Origin: Myxococcales bacterium
GTDB taxonomy: Bacteria; Myxococcota_A; Polyangia; JAAYKL01
NCBI GenBank assembly: GCA_012522445.1
Contig: JAAYKL010000044.1
Location: 1 to 57,052, forward strand
Direction: 5' to 3'
DNA: 57,052 bases
In this document: in pieces, positions 1 through 7,754 of the stretch
Layout of the letters: the number at the start of each line of letters is the position of its first letter
How positions within the stretch are numbered: position 1 is the stretch's first letter
The notes under the pieces: model-generated
Told to the model about the DNA's origin: nothing
Seen by the model: only the letters and a program-made list of their open reading frames with translations
Database searches by the model: none
Made by a program: the position numbers and the translations under genes

Positions 1-216
1 ATCATAAGCAGGCTTTACAAGCTTAAGCGCCCCGTTTACAATAACGATTTTTCCTTCATTTTCGGGAAGAGGTTTGTCACTTCCAACGTATATGGCTTCT
101 TGCATTAAGTTTTTTGCGGTTGGCATGTCAAAAAACACCATCTTCACAGTTAAGGCTGCTGAAAAAAGCCCTATTATTAATAGAATAATGCCCAATACAG
201 GTATTCTGCCTACCAT
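1..216 (-). CDS. TMEM43-like membrane protein, N-terminal fragment cut by the window edge
   Basis: The first 72 residues of a gene that continues past base 1. The ATG at 216 is preceded by a GAGGAG ribosome binding site. Residues about 5-24 (IPVLGIILLIIGLFSAALTV) form a strong membrane helix, followed by a soluble stretch with PENEGKIVIVNG. That resembles the NEGKLVHVSG motif at the start of bacterial TMEM43/DUF1625 proteins, which are membrane proteins of unclear function. Codons are clearly AT-rich (aaa, ata, tta), unlike nearly every other gene here, which suggests a different origin or a boundary of transferred DNA. The family call rests on one short motif and is tentative; the reading frame itself is convincing. 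Confidence 0.6.
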   Translation of the reverse strand, partial: MVGRIPVLGIILLIIGLFSAALTVKMVFFDMPTAKNLMQEAIYVGSDKPLPENEGKIVIVNGALKLVKPAYD

Positions 217-562
217 TTGATATTCTCCTCAAACTGGCCCAGTGGCCGGCTGCAGCGTCTCCGATGACGGTGACTGCTGTCCAAGATGTGTAATGCGTTC
301 GTTCGTTCCCATATCATACTCTCGCCCCGCGCATGCTCAACCCGAAACATCGCCATCACAACATTTTTCGGAACTCCCGGAGAATGAACTGAACGCCCCG
401 GGTAATGAACTGAACACCACCGATTAGGGCCCGGATAATGTCGGATAATGACTCTGAACACCACCGATTAGGGCGTGCGAAAGGGGCGCTTATGAAGTTA
501 AAGCGTCAATAAAAACAGCTTGTTGGCTTCTTTTGGGATTGCGACTGCGGGTACAGGTGCAC
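217..562. other. Intergenic stretch with short repeats, no convincing gene
   Basis: About 345 bases between the truncated membrane gene and the Ig-like gene. Short frames exist on both strands but run through the repeats, have no ribosome binding site and resemble nothing I recognise. The region carries the repeat cluster described separately. Composition is less GC-rich than the rest of the window. Confidence 0.5.
383..474. repeat. Short direct-repeat cluster, possible insertion-sequence end remnant
   Basis: AATGAACTGAAC occurs at 383-394 and 404-415, and a variant AATGACTCTGAAC at 447-459. A 21-base direct repeat (CTGAACACCACCGATTAGGG plus C) occurs at 410-430 and 454-474. Reiterated GTTCAGTTCATT units on the opposite strand resemble the multiple terminal repeats found at ends of IS21-type elements. 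No transposase is present, so a remnant is inference. Confidence 0.45.
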
Positions 563-1360
563 TCAAGAGCGATGTTTTTTGGTAACGCTCAAATTAAGGC
601 AATCGCAGACGCCGGGTTGGCAGGGAATGGCGTCTTTTCTGGCGTCGCCCGTGACAAAGGAAAAATGGAAGTCGGTGCCCCCGGTGCCGTCGTAATTGCC
701 GTCGAAGGGATAGCCGTAGATGTCCGTTGTGGCACCGCTCACGCTGATGGTGTAGCGCGTGTTGGGAGCGAGCGTCACGCTGCCGATGGGCATGCGCTGT
801 GTCACGATCCACGCCAAGTGCTCAAAGAGATAGGAGGAGTGAGCGCAATAGCCGCTTGTTGGCGGTGGAGAGATGGTGAGGTGCGGGCTGATATATTGCG
901 TCCAGTTAATGTGGTCGCCCCGCGCCATGGCACGGGTAAATTCAATCTGGATGCTCACGCCCAGACAGCGCTTGGTAAACTGATATTGGTAATCACCCTC
1001 GGTGGCGGAGGGAAATGGAATGCGGGTTTCGTCCAGTTTAATGGCGACGATCCGCGGCGGCGTGCCGTCGTAAATCGCATTGGCGGCAATGTACGGAACG
1101 TTGCGGAATATCGACATATAAAAGTCGACGTTCTCTTCTGGATTGTCGCGCGCCGAGCTCGCCACGCTCTCCACGCTCAAGGATGGCAGCGCGGCCAACG
1201 CGGGGACGCAGAACAGGTTTTGCAGCAAGTTGCGGCGCTCTAGCGACGTCGCAGCAACGGGCATGGCACGGCGCTGGGGAGCATGAGAACGCAAAATTTG
1301 CGCCGTTTTTTGGTGTGCAGTTTTCAAAATGCCTTGTTTGATTCGCTTTGTTTTTTTCAC
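563..1360 (-). CDS. Ig-like (SbsA/Big_5-type) domain protein, hypothetical
   Basis: A 265-residue protein of unknown role. The GTG start at 1360 has a GAGG five to six bases upstream. From about residue 105 it reads like a bacterial Ig-like domain of the SbsA/Big_5 type: PPRIVAIKLDETRIPFPSA, an EFTRAM motif like the usual xFSxxM, and the later LAPNTRYTISVSG, a typical beta-strand pair of such domains, ending in DFHFSFVTGD. The first 80 residues are basic and contain a hydrophobic patch (LFCVPALAALP) but no convincing signal peptide, which is odd for a domain normally found on surface proteins. It could be a remnant of a longer secreted protein. It stands alone and divergent from the next gene. 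Confidence 0.6.
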   Translation of the reverse strand: MKKTKRIKQGILKTAHQKTAQILRSHAPQRRAMPVAATSLERRNLLQNLFCVPALAALPSLSVESVASSARDNPEENVDFYMSIFRNVPYIAANAIYDGTPPRIVAIKLDETRIPFPSATEGDYQYQFTKRCLGVSIQIEFTRAMARGDHINWTQYISPHLTISPPPTSGYCAHSSYLFEHLAWIVTQRMPIGSVTLAPNTRYTISVSGATTDIYGYPFDGNYDGTGGTDFHFSFVTGDARKDAIPCQPGVCDCLNLSVTKKHRS

Positions 1361-1540
1361 GCTGTACCTCGATTCGCAAAACAGTACAGAATATCGAGAT
1401 AAAAAAAATATGCAACGCTTTTCTTTTTAAACCCGAGCGGTGTTGATTCTTGACCGGCGGCGCGATTGGCCGATGACGCGATTGACAGGGCGGCGCGATT
1501 GTATTCATGAAAGCATTACAGTGGGTAGGCAGGAGGCGCG

Positions 1541-1762
1541 GTGAAAAAGACCCTGGGATTTGTGTTGTTGTCAGTGGCGGTGCTCTGTTGGATTGGCGCG
1601 CCAGTTGTGCCCTTTACCCCCATGCCGCATCGGGCGGTGGTCACCGCATCGCTGGTGGTGGTGGGCGAGGTGAGCTTTGTGGCGTCCATCGCCCTGTTGG
1701 GCAAGGCCTACTGGGCGAAAATCAAATCTTGGTTCCAGGCGCTGTTTGTGTGCAAAAAATAA
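1541..1762 (+). CDS. Small two-helix membrane protein (transporter suffix domain-like)
   Basis: A 73-residue inner-membrane protein. GTG start at 1541 preceded by AGGAGG at good spacing. Two hydrophobic helices (residues about 5-25 and 33-55) flank a short loop with VPF; the second carries VVGEVSF, and GKAYWAKIKSWF follows. The pattern W-x-G near the first helix, VPF, GE-x-x-F and GK resembles small proteins annotated as transporter suffix domain-containing, which have no established function. The stop lies about 90 bases upstream of the lon start, so the two genes may share a transcript. Family assignment is from memory of the motif pattern. Confidence 0.65.
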   Translation: MKKTLGFVLLSVAVLCWIGAPVVPFTPMPHRAVVTASLVVVGEVSFVASIALLGKAYWAKIKSWFQALFVCKK

Positions 1763-1798
1763 TTGCCGCTTTTCATTGTCCCTTTTTGTCTCTCTGGC

Positions 1799-1826
1799 TT
1801 CACGGCATCGGTTTTGTGCTTACAAT
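1799..1826 (+). promoter_or_regulatory. Candidate sigma-70 promoter for lon
   Basis: A -10-like TACAAT at 1821-1826 lies 16 bases after a weak -35-like TTCACG at 1799-1804, placing transcription start about 20 bases before the lon ATG. I did not find a clear heat-shock sigma-32 element. Assignment is by eye only. Confidence 0.35.
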
Positions 1827-1853
1827 GCCATTCGCAGCAGGGAAGGAGTGCGC

Positions 1854-4298
1854 ATGGAAGAAAAGCGAAAGACCATTCTGCTAGACGACGATGGCAACCC
1901 GGTGACCATGCCCGTCGCCGAGGCGGACAGCGTTGCCGATGTCAGCCAAATCATGAAGTCCAAGGGCGACCGGCCCAAGAACCTGGTGGTCATCCCCCTG
2001 GACGAACACGTGATGTTTCCGGGCATGCCGTCCTCCATGGTGCTCGCCTCGCGCTACGCGCAAAACGCCGTGGCCTTCTCGATGACCCACGGTCCATTCA
2101 TCGCGCTCTGCCCGCGCATCACCGCGGTGGAGGAAGACGCCGCCACGCCCGCCGAACCCGACGAGATCGTCCCCTTTGGCGTCCTGGCGCGCATCCACAA
2201 GGTGCTCAACCTGCCCGACGGCAACCGCTCCATCTTCATCGAGAGCATCGCCCGCATCAAAGTTGATCGTTACCTGCGCACCGAGCCCTTCCTCATCGCC
2301 CGGGTGGACTACCCCATCGAAACCTTCGACGACACCACCCAAAACCACGCCCTGTGGCGCGCGGCGCGCATGTCGCTACAAGACTTGTTCAAGGAGATTC
2401 CCGGCTTGCCCGAGGGCTTCAACATCGCCGCGGCCAACCTCGAAGGCCCCGCCCAGCTCACCGACTTTGTGGCGGCGCACGTGGACATGCCGCGAGAGGA
2501 GCGCATCCGCTTGCTCCAGGTGCTGCAAATTGAAAAACGCCTCGACATCATCGTGCAGGTGTTGGTGCGCGAGCTGGAGCTGGCGCGGCTCGCCGGGCGC
2601 ATCCGCGAAGAGATTCGCGAGAAGGTCGAGAAGACCCAGCGGGAGTACTACCTGCGCGAGCAGCTCAAGGCCATCCGCAAAGAGCTCGGCGAAGAGGTCG
2701 ACCAAAAGGAACTGCTGACCCAGGAGCTCGAAGAAAAAATCAGCCGCAATGGCCTGCCCGAGGCCGTGGCCGACCGCGCGCGCAAGGAGCTGAAGCGCCT
2801 GGAGATTTTGAATCCCGAGTCCCCCGAATACAACGTCATCCACACCTACCTGGACTGGATTGTGTCGCTGCCCTGGAGCCAGGAGACCGAAGACGCCGAC
2901 GACTTGCAACGGGCGCGGCAAATCCTCGACGAGGACCACCACGGCCTGCAGGAGGTAAAAGACCGCATCATCGAGTTCCTCGCCGTGCGCAAGCTCAAGC
3001 CCGACCAAAAGGGCGCCATCCTGTGCTTCGCCGGGCCCCCCGGGGTGGGCAAGACCAGCCTGGGGCAGTCCATCGCGCGCTGCCTCAACCGCCGCTTTTT
3101 TCGTTTCAGCTTGGGCGGCGTTCGCGACGAGGCCGAAATCAAGGGGCACCGCCGCACGTACATCGGGGCCATGCCGGGCAAAATCCTGCAGGCGCTCAAG
3201 TCGGTGGAGGTGCGCAACCCGGTGTTCATGCTCGACGAGATCGACAAGCTGGGCAACGACTGGCGCGGCGATCCCTCCAGCGCCATGCTCGAGGTGCTCG
3301 ACCCGGCGCAAAACAACACCTTCCTCGACCACTACCTCGACATCCCCTTCGACCTGTCCCACGCGATGTTCATCTGCACCGCCAACGTGAAGTCCAACAT
3401 CCCCGGGCCCCTGCTCGACCGCATGGAGGTCATCCAGATCCCGGGGTACATCCTCGATGAAAAGGTGGCCATCGCGGAGCAATACCTGGTGCCGAGGCAG
3501 CGCGAAGCCCACGGGCTCAAGCCCAGCCAACTGCAAATTCCCGCCCGCATCCTGCCGCGCATCGTCGAGGGCTGGACCGCCGAAGCCGGGGTGCGCAACC
3601 TGGAGCGGGCCATCGGGCGCATCTGCCGCAAGACCGCTGCGCGAGTGGCGTCGGGCGAAAAACGCCGCCTCACGGTTACGGGTCCCAAGCTCGAGGAGTT
3701 TTTGGGGCCGCGACGGCTGTTCAAAGAGCCGCTCAAAAACCCCACCATCGGCACGGCGGTGGGCCTGGCCTGGACCCCGGTGGGCGGCGACATCCTGCGC
3801 ATCGAGACCACCCGCATGCCGGGCAGCGGGCGCTTTCGGGTCACCGGACAACTGGGCGACGTCATGAAAGAGTCCGTGGAGATCGCCCTGTCCTTTATCC
3901 GGCATCACCACAAGCACTACGGCATCAACCTCGATGTTTTCAAAAGCGAAGACATCCACGTGCATTTTCCGGCGGGCGCGGTGCCCAAGGACGGCCCCTC
4001 GGCGGGCATCACCGTTACCACGGCGCTGATCTCGCTGCTGTACAACGACAAGGGCTTGCGTCCTAGGTCCCGGGTGGCCATGACCGGCGAGATGACCCTC
4101 TCCGGCGAGGTGCTGCCCGTGGGTGGCATCCGCGACAAGGTGCTCGCCGCGCAATCCGCCGGGGTGCGCCAAGTCATTTTGCCGTTCGAAAACCAACGCG
4201 ATGTGCGCGAAATCCCGCCCCACACCATCGAAGGCCTGCAGTTCGTTTACGCCAAAAAATATCAGGAAGTATTCGACATTGCCCTAAGGGCGCGATAA
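1854..4298 (+). CDS. lon: ATP-dependent protease Lon
   Basis: An 814-residue cytoplasmic ATP-dependent serine protease that degrades misfolded and regulatory proteins; E. coli Lon has 784 residues. The ATG at 1854 is chosen because GGAAGGAG sits just upstream; a longer frame to 1677 overlaps the previous gene. Order: N-terminal substrate-binding LON domain (about 45-250), coiled coil (about 255-320), AAA+ ATPase with Walker A GPPGVGKT at 394-401 and Walker B VFMLDEIDK, then the protease domain. The catalytic dyad is visible as Ser716 in PKDGPSAG and Lys762 in IRDKVLAA. The first 40 residues carry a short acidic extension (LLDDDGNP) beyond the usual start. All key residues are intact. Confidence 0.97.
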   Translation: MEEKRKTILLDDDGNPVTMPVAEADSVADVSQIMKSKGDRPKNLVVIPLDEHVMFPGMPSSMVLASRYAQNAVAFSMTHGPFIALCPRITAVEEDAATPAEPDEIVPFGVLARIHKVLNLPDGNRSIFIESIARIKVDRYLRTEPFLIARVDYPIETFDDTTQNHALWRAARMSLQDLFKEIPGLPEGFNIAAANLEGPAQLTDFVAAHVDMPREERIRLLQVLQIEKRLDIIVQVLVRELELARLAGRIREEIREKVEKTQREYYLREQLKAIRKELGEEVDQKELLTQELEEKISRNGLPEAVADRARKELKRLEILNPESPEYNVIHTYLDWIVSLPWSQETEDADDLQRARQILDEDHHGLQEVKDRIIEFLAVRKLKPDQKGAILCFAGPPGVGKTSLGQSIARCLNRRFFRFSLGGVRDEAEIKGHRRTYIGAMPGKILQALKSVEVRNPVFMLDEIDKLGNDWRGDPSSAMLEVLDPAQNNTFLDHYLDIPFDLSHAMFICTANVKSNIPGPLLDRMEVIQIPGYILDEKVAIAEQYLVPRQREAHGLKPSQLQIPARILPRIVEGWTAEAGVRNLERAIGRICRKTAARVASGEKRRLTVTGPKLEEFLGPRRLFKEPLKNPTIGTAVGLAWTPVGGDILRIETTRMPGSGRFRVTGQLGDVMKESVEIALSFIRHHHKHYGINLDVFKSEDIHVHFPAGAVPKDGPSAGITVTTALISLLYNDKGLRPRSRVAMTGEMTLSGEVLPVGGIRDKVLAAQSAGVRQVILPFENQRDVREIPPHTIEGLQFVYAKKYQEVFDIALRAR

Positions 4299-4332
4299 GC
4301 AAAGAAAAACAGGGGATTTCGTACCAAACACC

Positions 4333-5082
4333 ATGCACGCCATCAAAAAAGTGCCGTCCATTCGCGAAGCGGAGGCCGAATTTAGGCCGGTACCCGTTCC
4401 GCTGCGGCTCTTGTTCACCTTTGGTCCCCTGGCGTTGTTTGGCATTTTGTTTGTGGTGACCTTTGTCGCGGCGGGTTGGCACACGTTTCGACACATGCTG
4501 TCGCTGGTCATCGGCTCGTTTGTGGGGCTGGGCAAGTTCGTCGTCTTTGCCGGCGTCTCGCCCAACGCGCCGCTGTCGTCTTATGCGATCGCCGCCCTGG
4601 TGGTGCTGGGCGATTTCGCCACGGCGCTGATTTTGCTCTTCAATATGCACCTGCTGTTTAAAATTCCCAAGCTCGGCGGTCACCTGCGGCAGGTGCAGCT
4701 CTCCGGTCACGACGTCTTGCACCGACACAAGTGGATTCACACCATTTCATGGCTGGGCCTCGCCATTTTCGTCGCCTTGCCGTTTCAGGGAACGGGCTCG
4801 GTGCTGGGGGTGTTCATCGGGCGCATTTTGGGAATGCGGCGCCGCGAGATCGTCGCCTCGATTATGACCGGGGCCTGCGTGGGCTCTTTTGGCTTGGCGG
4901 CCTTGGCGGGCATTCTGAGCAAGACCCAGCAAGATCACATTCAGTACATCGCCGAGCACCCGCTGTGGGTGGCGGGCATCATCGGCGGCGTGGTGTTGCT
5001 CTCGATGGTGTTGGGGCGGTGGTTTCTGGGCACCGCGCAGCGAGAAGAAGCAAAAAAAGCCGAACCCGACCCATTGCCCTAG
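4333..5082 (+). CDS. Multi-pass membrane protein, putative small multidrug export (Sm_multidrug_ex) family
   Basis: A 249-residue inner-membrane protein with about five to six hydrophobic helices (roughly 25-48, 53-75, 82-105, 134-155, 165-195, 210-235) and a charged C-terminus (QREEAKKAEPDP). The segment ALPFQGTGSVLGVFIGRILGM matches the LP-x-x-GTG-x-x-GA signature of the family PF06695, named putative small multi-drug export protein; that function is weakly supported for the family. It follows lon by about 34 bases on the same strand and may be read with it. No clear Shine-Dalgarno before the ATG. Confidence 0.65.
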   Translation: MHAIKKVPSIREAEAEFRPVPVPLRLLFTFGPLALFGILFVVTFVAAGWHTFRHMLSLVIGSFVGLGKFVVFAGVSPNAPLSSYAIAALVVLGDFATALILLFNMHLLFKIPKLGGHLRQVQLSGHDVLHRHKWIHTISWLGLAIFVALPFQGTGSVLGVFIGRILGMRRREIVASIMTGACVGSFGLAALAGILSKTQQDHIQYIAEHPLWVAGIIGGVVLLSMVLGRWFLGTAQREEAKKAEPDPLP

Positions 5083-5182
5083 TCAATTCCAACGATGTCT
5101 TCGTGTACGGGTGAGGCATCCTGTGGCACCATGAAAAGGCATTGGCAGGTCCGGCGAGGGCGTTTTTTGCGAGAGGCAAATT

Positions 5183-6235
5183 ATGAAAACAAAATGGCGG
5201 TTGTTTTTGTTGGGGCTTTTCTCCCTGGTGTTGTGCGCATGTGGCGGCAGCGGGAACAACGACGATGTGAACGACACGGATTCGTCCAGTGACGCGGGCG
5301 ACGACACCGGTTCGGACACGGGCACTGGCACGGGCGACGACACCGGTTCGGACACGGGCACTGGCATGGGTGACGACACCGGTTCGGACACGGGCACTGG
5401 CACGGGCGACGACACCGGTTTGGACACGGGCACTGGCATGGGTGACGACACCGGTTCGGACACGGGCACAGATACGGACACGGGCACAGATACGGACACG
5501 GGCACAGATACGGACACGGGCGATGACACCGGTTCGGATACTGGCGAATACACCGACCTGTGCCGCGGTGTTTTGTGCGAGGAATGGGAAGAGTGTTCGC
5601 GCAGCGATGGTCGATGCCACCTGCGTTCGGGGCGATGCCGTACCACATTGGATTGCGACAATGGCAAACCGGCCTGCGATGTCGCCGCGCACGCATGCCA
5701 GTACGCGTGGGACGCCTGCAACATCGTTCCGAATGGTGGGATGGATTCTTGGGACACCTACTACATTCCCTATCGCGGAGAACACTTCATTCCCGACGCA
5801 TGGTACGGTCTGCACATGGGCATCGACTGGGGGGAGGCGTGCCGCTCCGATTTGGATCCCGCGGCCATCCGGCGCCATGAACGGGACGATGCAATTTATC
5901 CCGGCGCGCCACAACGCAACAACTACGCCGTGCAAATCACCCAGCCCGAGGCTGAGGCCAAGCGCCTGAGCACCGAATCGTTTTCCGTTCCTCCGGGGAA
6001 TTACACCTGCGTGTACTGGGTGAAAGGCCAGGGAACCATTCGCCACCAGGGGTGTTCCCCCGCGGGGGATACGGCGCTCTCAGAGGCCGTGGATGTGAAC
6101 AGCGACACCTGGCAGCGCATTTCCTTTGCCATCCCCGCTGATGCCCAAAAGCACATTTTGGCCCTTGATATCAGCAAGACCGCCGAGGGCATGGGCCATA
6201 TCGTCATCGACGACGTGGTCTGCACCCAAGATTGA
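5183..6235 (+). CDS. Surface lipoprotein with repetitive Asp/Thr/Gly linker and C-terminal beta-rich domain
   Basis: A 350-residue predicted lipoprotein. The ATG has a GAGAGG upstream. The signal peptide ends in a lipobox-like LVLCAC, with lipidation expected at Cys19 or Cys21. Residues about 25-120 are a low-complexity acidic linker made of DDTGSDTGTGTG-type units, encoded by the tandem repeats described separately. After it come a cysteine-rich segment (CRGVLCEEWEECSRSDGRC and following, about six to eight Cys) and a C-terminal domain opening NIVPNGGMDSWD and containing FSVPPGNYTCVYWVKGQG. That resembles the jelly-roll carbohydrate-binding-like modules attached to secreted bacterial proteins. 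The linker probably projects the domains from the outer membrane. No enzymatic motif seen. Confidence 0.8.
   Translation: MKTKWRLFLLGLFSLVLCACGGSGNNDDVNDTDSSSDAGDDTGSDTGTGTGDDTGSDTGTGMGDDTGSDTGTGTGDDTGLDTGTGMGDDTGSDTGTDTDTGTDTDTGTDTDTGDDTGSDTGEYTDLCRGVLCEEWEECSRSDGRCHLRSGRCRTTLDCDNGKPACDVAAHACQYAWDACNIVPNGGMDSWDTYYIPYRGEHFIPDAWYGLHMGIDWGEACRSDLDPAAIRRHERDDAIYPGAPQRNNYAVQITQPEAEAKRLSTESFSVPPGNYTCVYWVKGQGTIRHQGCSPAGDTALSEAVDVNSDTWQRISFAIPADAQKHILALDISKTAEGMGHIVIDDVVCTQD
5300..5515 (+). repeat. In-frame tandem repeats (36-bp x4 then 18-bp x3) in a lipoprotein linker
   Basis: Near-identical 36-base units begin at 5300, 5336, 5372 and 5408 (alternating cacgggc and catgggt endings), a half unit at 5444, then identical 18-base units at 5462, 5480 and 5498. 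Both lengths are multiples of three, so gain or loss of units keeps the frame. Long mirror frames on the other strand are a by-product of this repeat. Confidence 0.9.
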
Positions 6236-6260
6236 GTTTTCATCAAGCGAGCGCGTTGGC

Positions 6261-6932
6261 TTATGGGGTGTCGTCGGTGGCGACGTTGTAAACTTCGCGG
6301 ATTTTTTTCAGCTCTTCATCAAAGTCAAAATTCAGGTCGTAGAGACGCGCATCGCGCATATTAAAAATCCAGCCCGCCACGCGCGGATAGCCCTTCTTTA
6401 AAAACGATTTTTGCACGTCGACCATTTTCGTCACGTTGCGGCACTGCTCATACACATTGAGCTCCACAAAGCGACGGTGGCGCTCATCGGTGTCGCGGAT
6501 GCTGTCCAACTCTGCTTTGTGTGTCTGGTAGACGTCGCGGATGCTGCGCAGCCAAGGGTTGAGCATGCCGTGATCGGCGTTGTCCATCGCCGCCGCGATG
6601 CCGCCGCAATCGTAGTGCCCGCAAATAACGATAAACTTCACGCCCAGGCGCTCTACCGCGTAATTGATCACCGAAAGCGCGCTCAAATCGGTGGGGTTGA
6701 TCATGTTGGCGATGTTGCGGTGGATGAACACCTCGCCCGGCTTTAGGCCCATGATTTGGTTGGGGTGTACGCGGCTGTCGGAGCAGCCGATATAGAGAAA
6801 GTCGGGGTGCTGCTTTTCGGCCAAGAGTTGAAACAGCCCCGGATTGTCGCGCTGGTTTCGCGCGATCCATTGTCGGTTGGCTTCAAAAATGTTGTCGTAT
6901 TTTTCTTGGTTTGTCATGGTGCCAAAAATCAT
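6261..6932 (-). CDS. Beta-class carbonic anhydrase
   Basis: A 223-residue zinc enzyme interconverting CO2 and bicarbonate in the cytoplasm. The four diagnostic residues are visible: Cys50 and Asp52 in GCSDSR, and His106 and Cys109 in CGHYDCGG, with the Asp52-Arg54 dyad. Length and layout match proteobacterial Can/CynT-type enzymes. The start is uncertain: ATG at 6932 has no clear ribosome binding site, and an in-frame ATG at 6917 (MTNQEKYDN) would fit the family start equally well. It is convergent with the upstream lipoprotein gene and divergent from the glycosylase. It could supply bicarbonate to biotin-dependent carboxylation, but nothing nearby shows this. Confidence 0.93.
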   Translation of the reverse strand: MIFGTMTNQEKYDNIFEANRQWIARNQRDNPGLFQLLAEKQHPDFLYIGCSDSRVHPNQIMGLKPGEVFIHRNIANMINPTDLSALSVINYAVERLGVKFIVICGHYDCGGIAAAMDNADHGMLNPWLRSIRDVYQTHKAELDSIRDTDERHRRFVELNVYEQCRNVTKMVDVQKSFLKKGYPRVAGWIFNMRDARLYDLNFDFDEELKKIREVYNVATDDTP

Positions 6933-7002
6933 AATCTCGAATTCGAAAACAACAACGACGAAGGCACTTTAAAGCAGAATTTGAGAGCGCACCGGGAGGC
7001 AC

Positions 7003-7719
7003 ATGGGCAACAGGCAGCAACGGGTATTGGCGTTTGTGTACCGCTGGTTGATGGATCGCTACGGACCGCAAGGGTGGTGGCCCCTGGTGGCCTGCGACGG
7101 GGTCAATCCCACCAAGACCGGCGCGACAAAGGGATACCATCCGGGGGACTACACCTACCCGCGCACCGACGACCAGCGCGTTGAAATCTGCGTGGGCGCC
7201 ATCCTCACCCAAAACACCGCCTGGACCAATGTGGAGAAAGCCCTGGGCAATCTGCAGCGCGCCGGACGGCTCTCGTTGTCGGCGCTCGCCGCGACGCCTG
7301 TCGAAGAGCTCCGCGAGTTGATTCGGCCTGCGGGGTACTACAACCAAAAGGCGGCGTATCTCCAAAACCTGGTGGCGTTTCTAATGGCCCACGAACCCGG
7401 AGACATCACCCGCGAGGCCTTGTTGACGTGCAAGGGCGTTGGCAACGAAACCGCAGATTCTATTTTGCTCTATGCGTTTTCAAGGCCGGAGTTTGTGATC
7501 GACGCGTACACCAAGCGCATCTTTTTGGCGCTGGGGTTATGCGATGAACGCAGCTCTTACATGAGCATGAAGCAACAGGTCGAGTCGGCCATTTCCCCGG
7601 ATGTGGTCGTTTACCAGGAGTACCACGCGCTGCTGGTCGAGCACGCCAAGCAGCACTACAACAAAAAACCCTTTGGCATCGGCGATCCTCTGATAAATAT
7701 TGTAAAAGCGTTAAAGTGA
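7003..7719 (+). CDS. Endonuclease III-related HhH-GPD DNA glycosylase
   Basis: A 238-residue base-excision repair protein. GGGAGG precedes the ATG. The helix-hairpin-helix is at LLTCKGVGNETADSI, followed by FVIDAYTKR, whose Asp corresponds to the catalytic Asp138 of E. coli Nth. The position of the Nth catalytic lysine (GVGRKTA) is occupied by Glu (GVGNETA), and the four-cysteine FeS loop at the C-terminus is absent. Both features are shared with endonuclease III-related monofunctional glycosylases such as Helicobacter MagIII, which excises 3-methyladenine. I therefore expect glycosylase activity without lyase activity. Substrate is not deducible. Confidence 0.88.
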   Translation: MGNRQQRVLAFVYRWLMDRYGPQGWWPLVACDGVNPTKTGATKGYHPGDYTYPRTDDQRVEICVGAILTQNTAWTNVEKALGNLQRAGRLSLSALAATPVEELRELIRPAGYYNQKAAYLQNLVAFLMAHEPGDITREALLTCKGVGNETADSILLYAFSRPEFVIDAYTKRIFLALGLCDERSSYMSMKQQVESAISPDVVVYQEYHALLVEHAKQHYNKKPFGIGDPLINIVKALK

Positions 7720-7754
7720 GCGACGAACGCAAAACATTGTTGAGGAGATATGCC

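Noticed and set aside
210..464. 84-codon minus frame at the left edge
   Set aside because: It overlaps the membrane gene start and runs through the repeats without a ribosome binding site.
2376..4223. Long minus-strand frame opposite lon
   Set aside because: GC-rich shadow frame; Arg/Gly/His-rich composition, no ribosome binding site and no family; lon is complete on the other strand.
5300..5460. 36-bp repeats like a CRISPR array
   Set aside because: Units are contiguous with no spacers, and they encode an acidic linker in frame; no cas genes nearby.
5083..5757. Minus-strand frames with SVPVSVPVS- or PCPYLCPC-type repeats
   Set aside because: They arise only from reading the lipoprotein tandem repeats in other frames.
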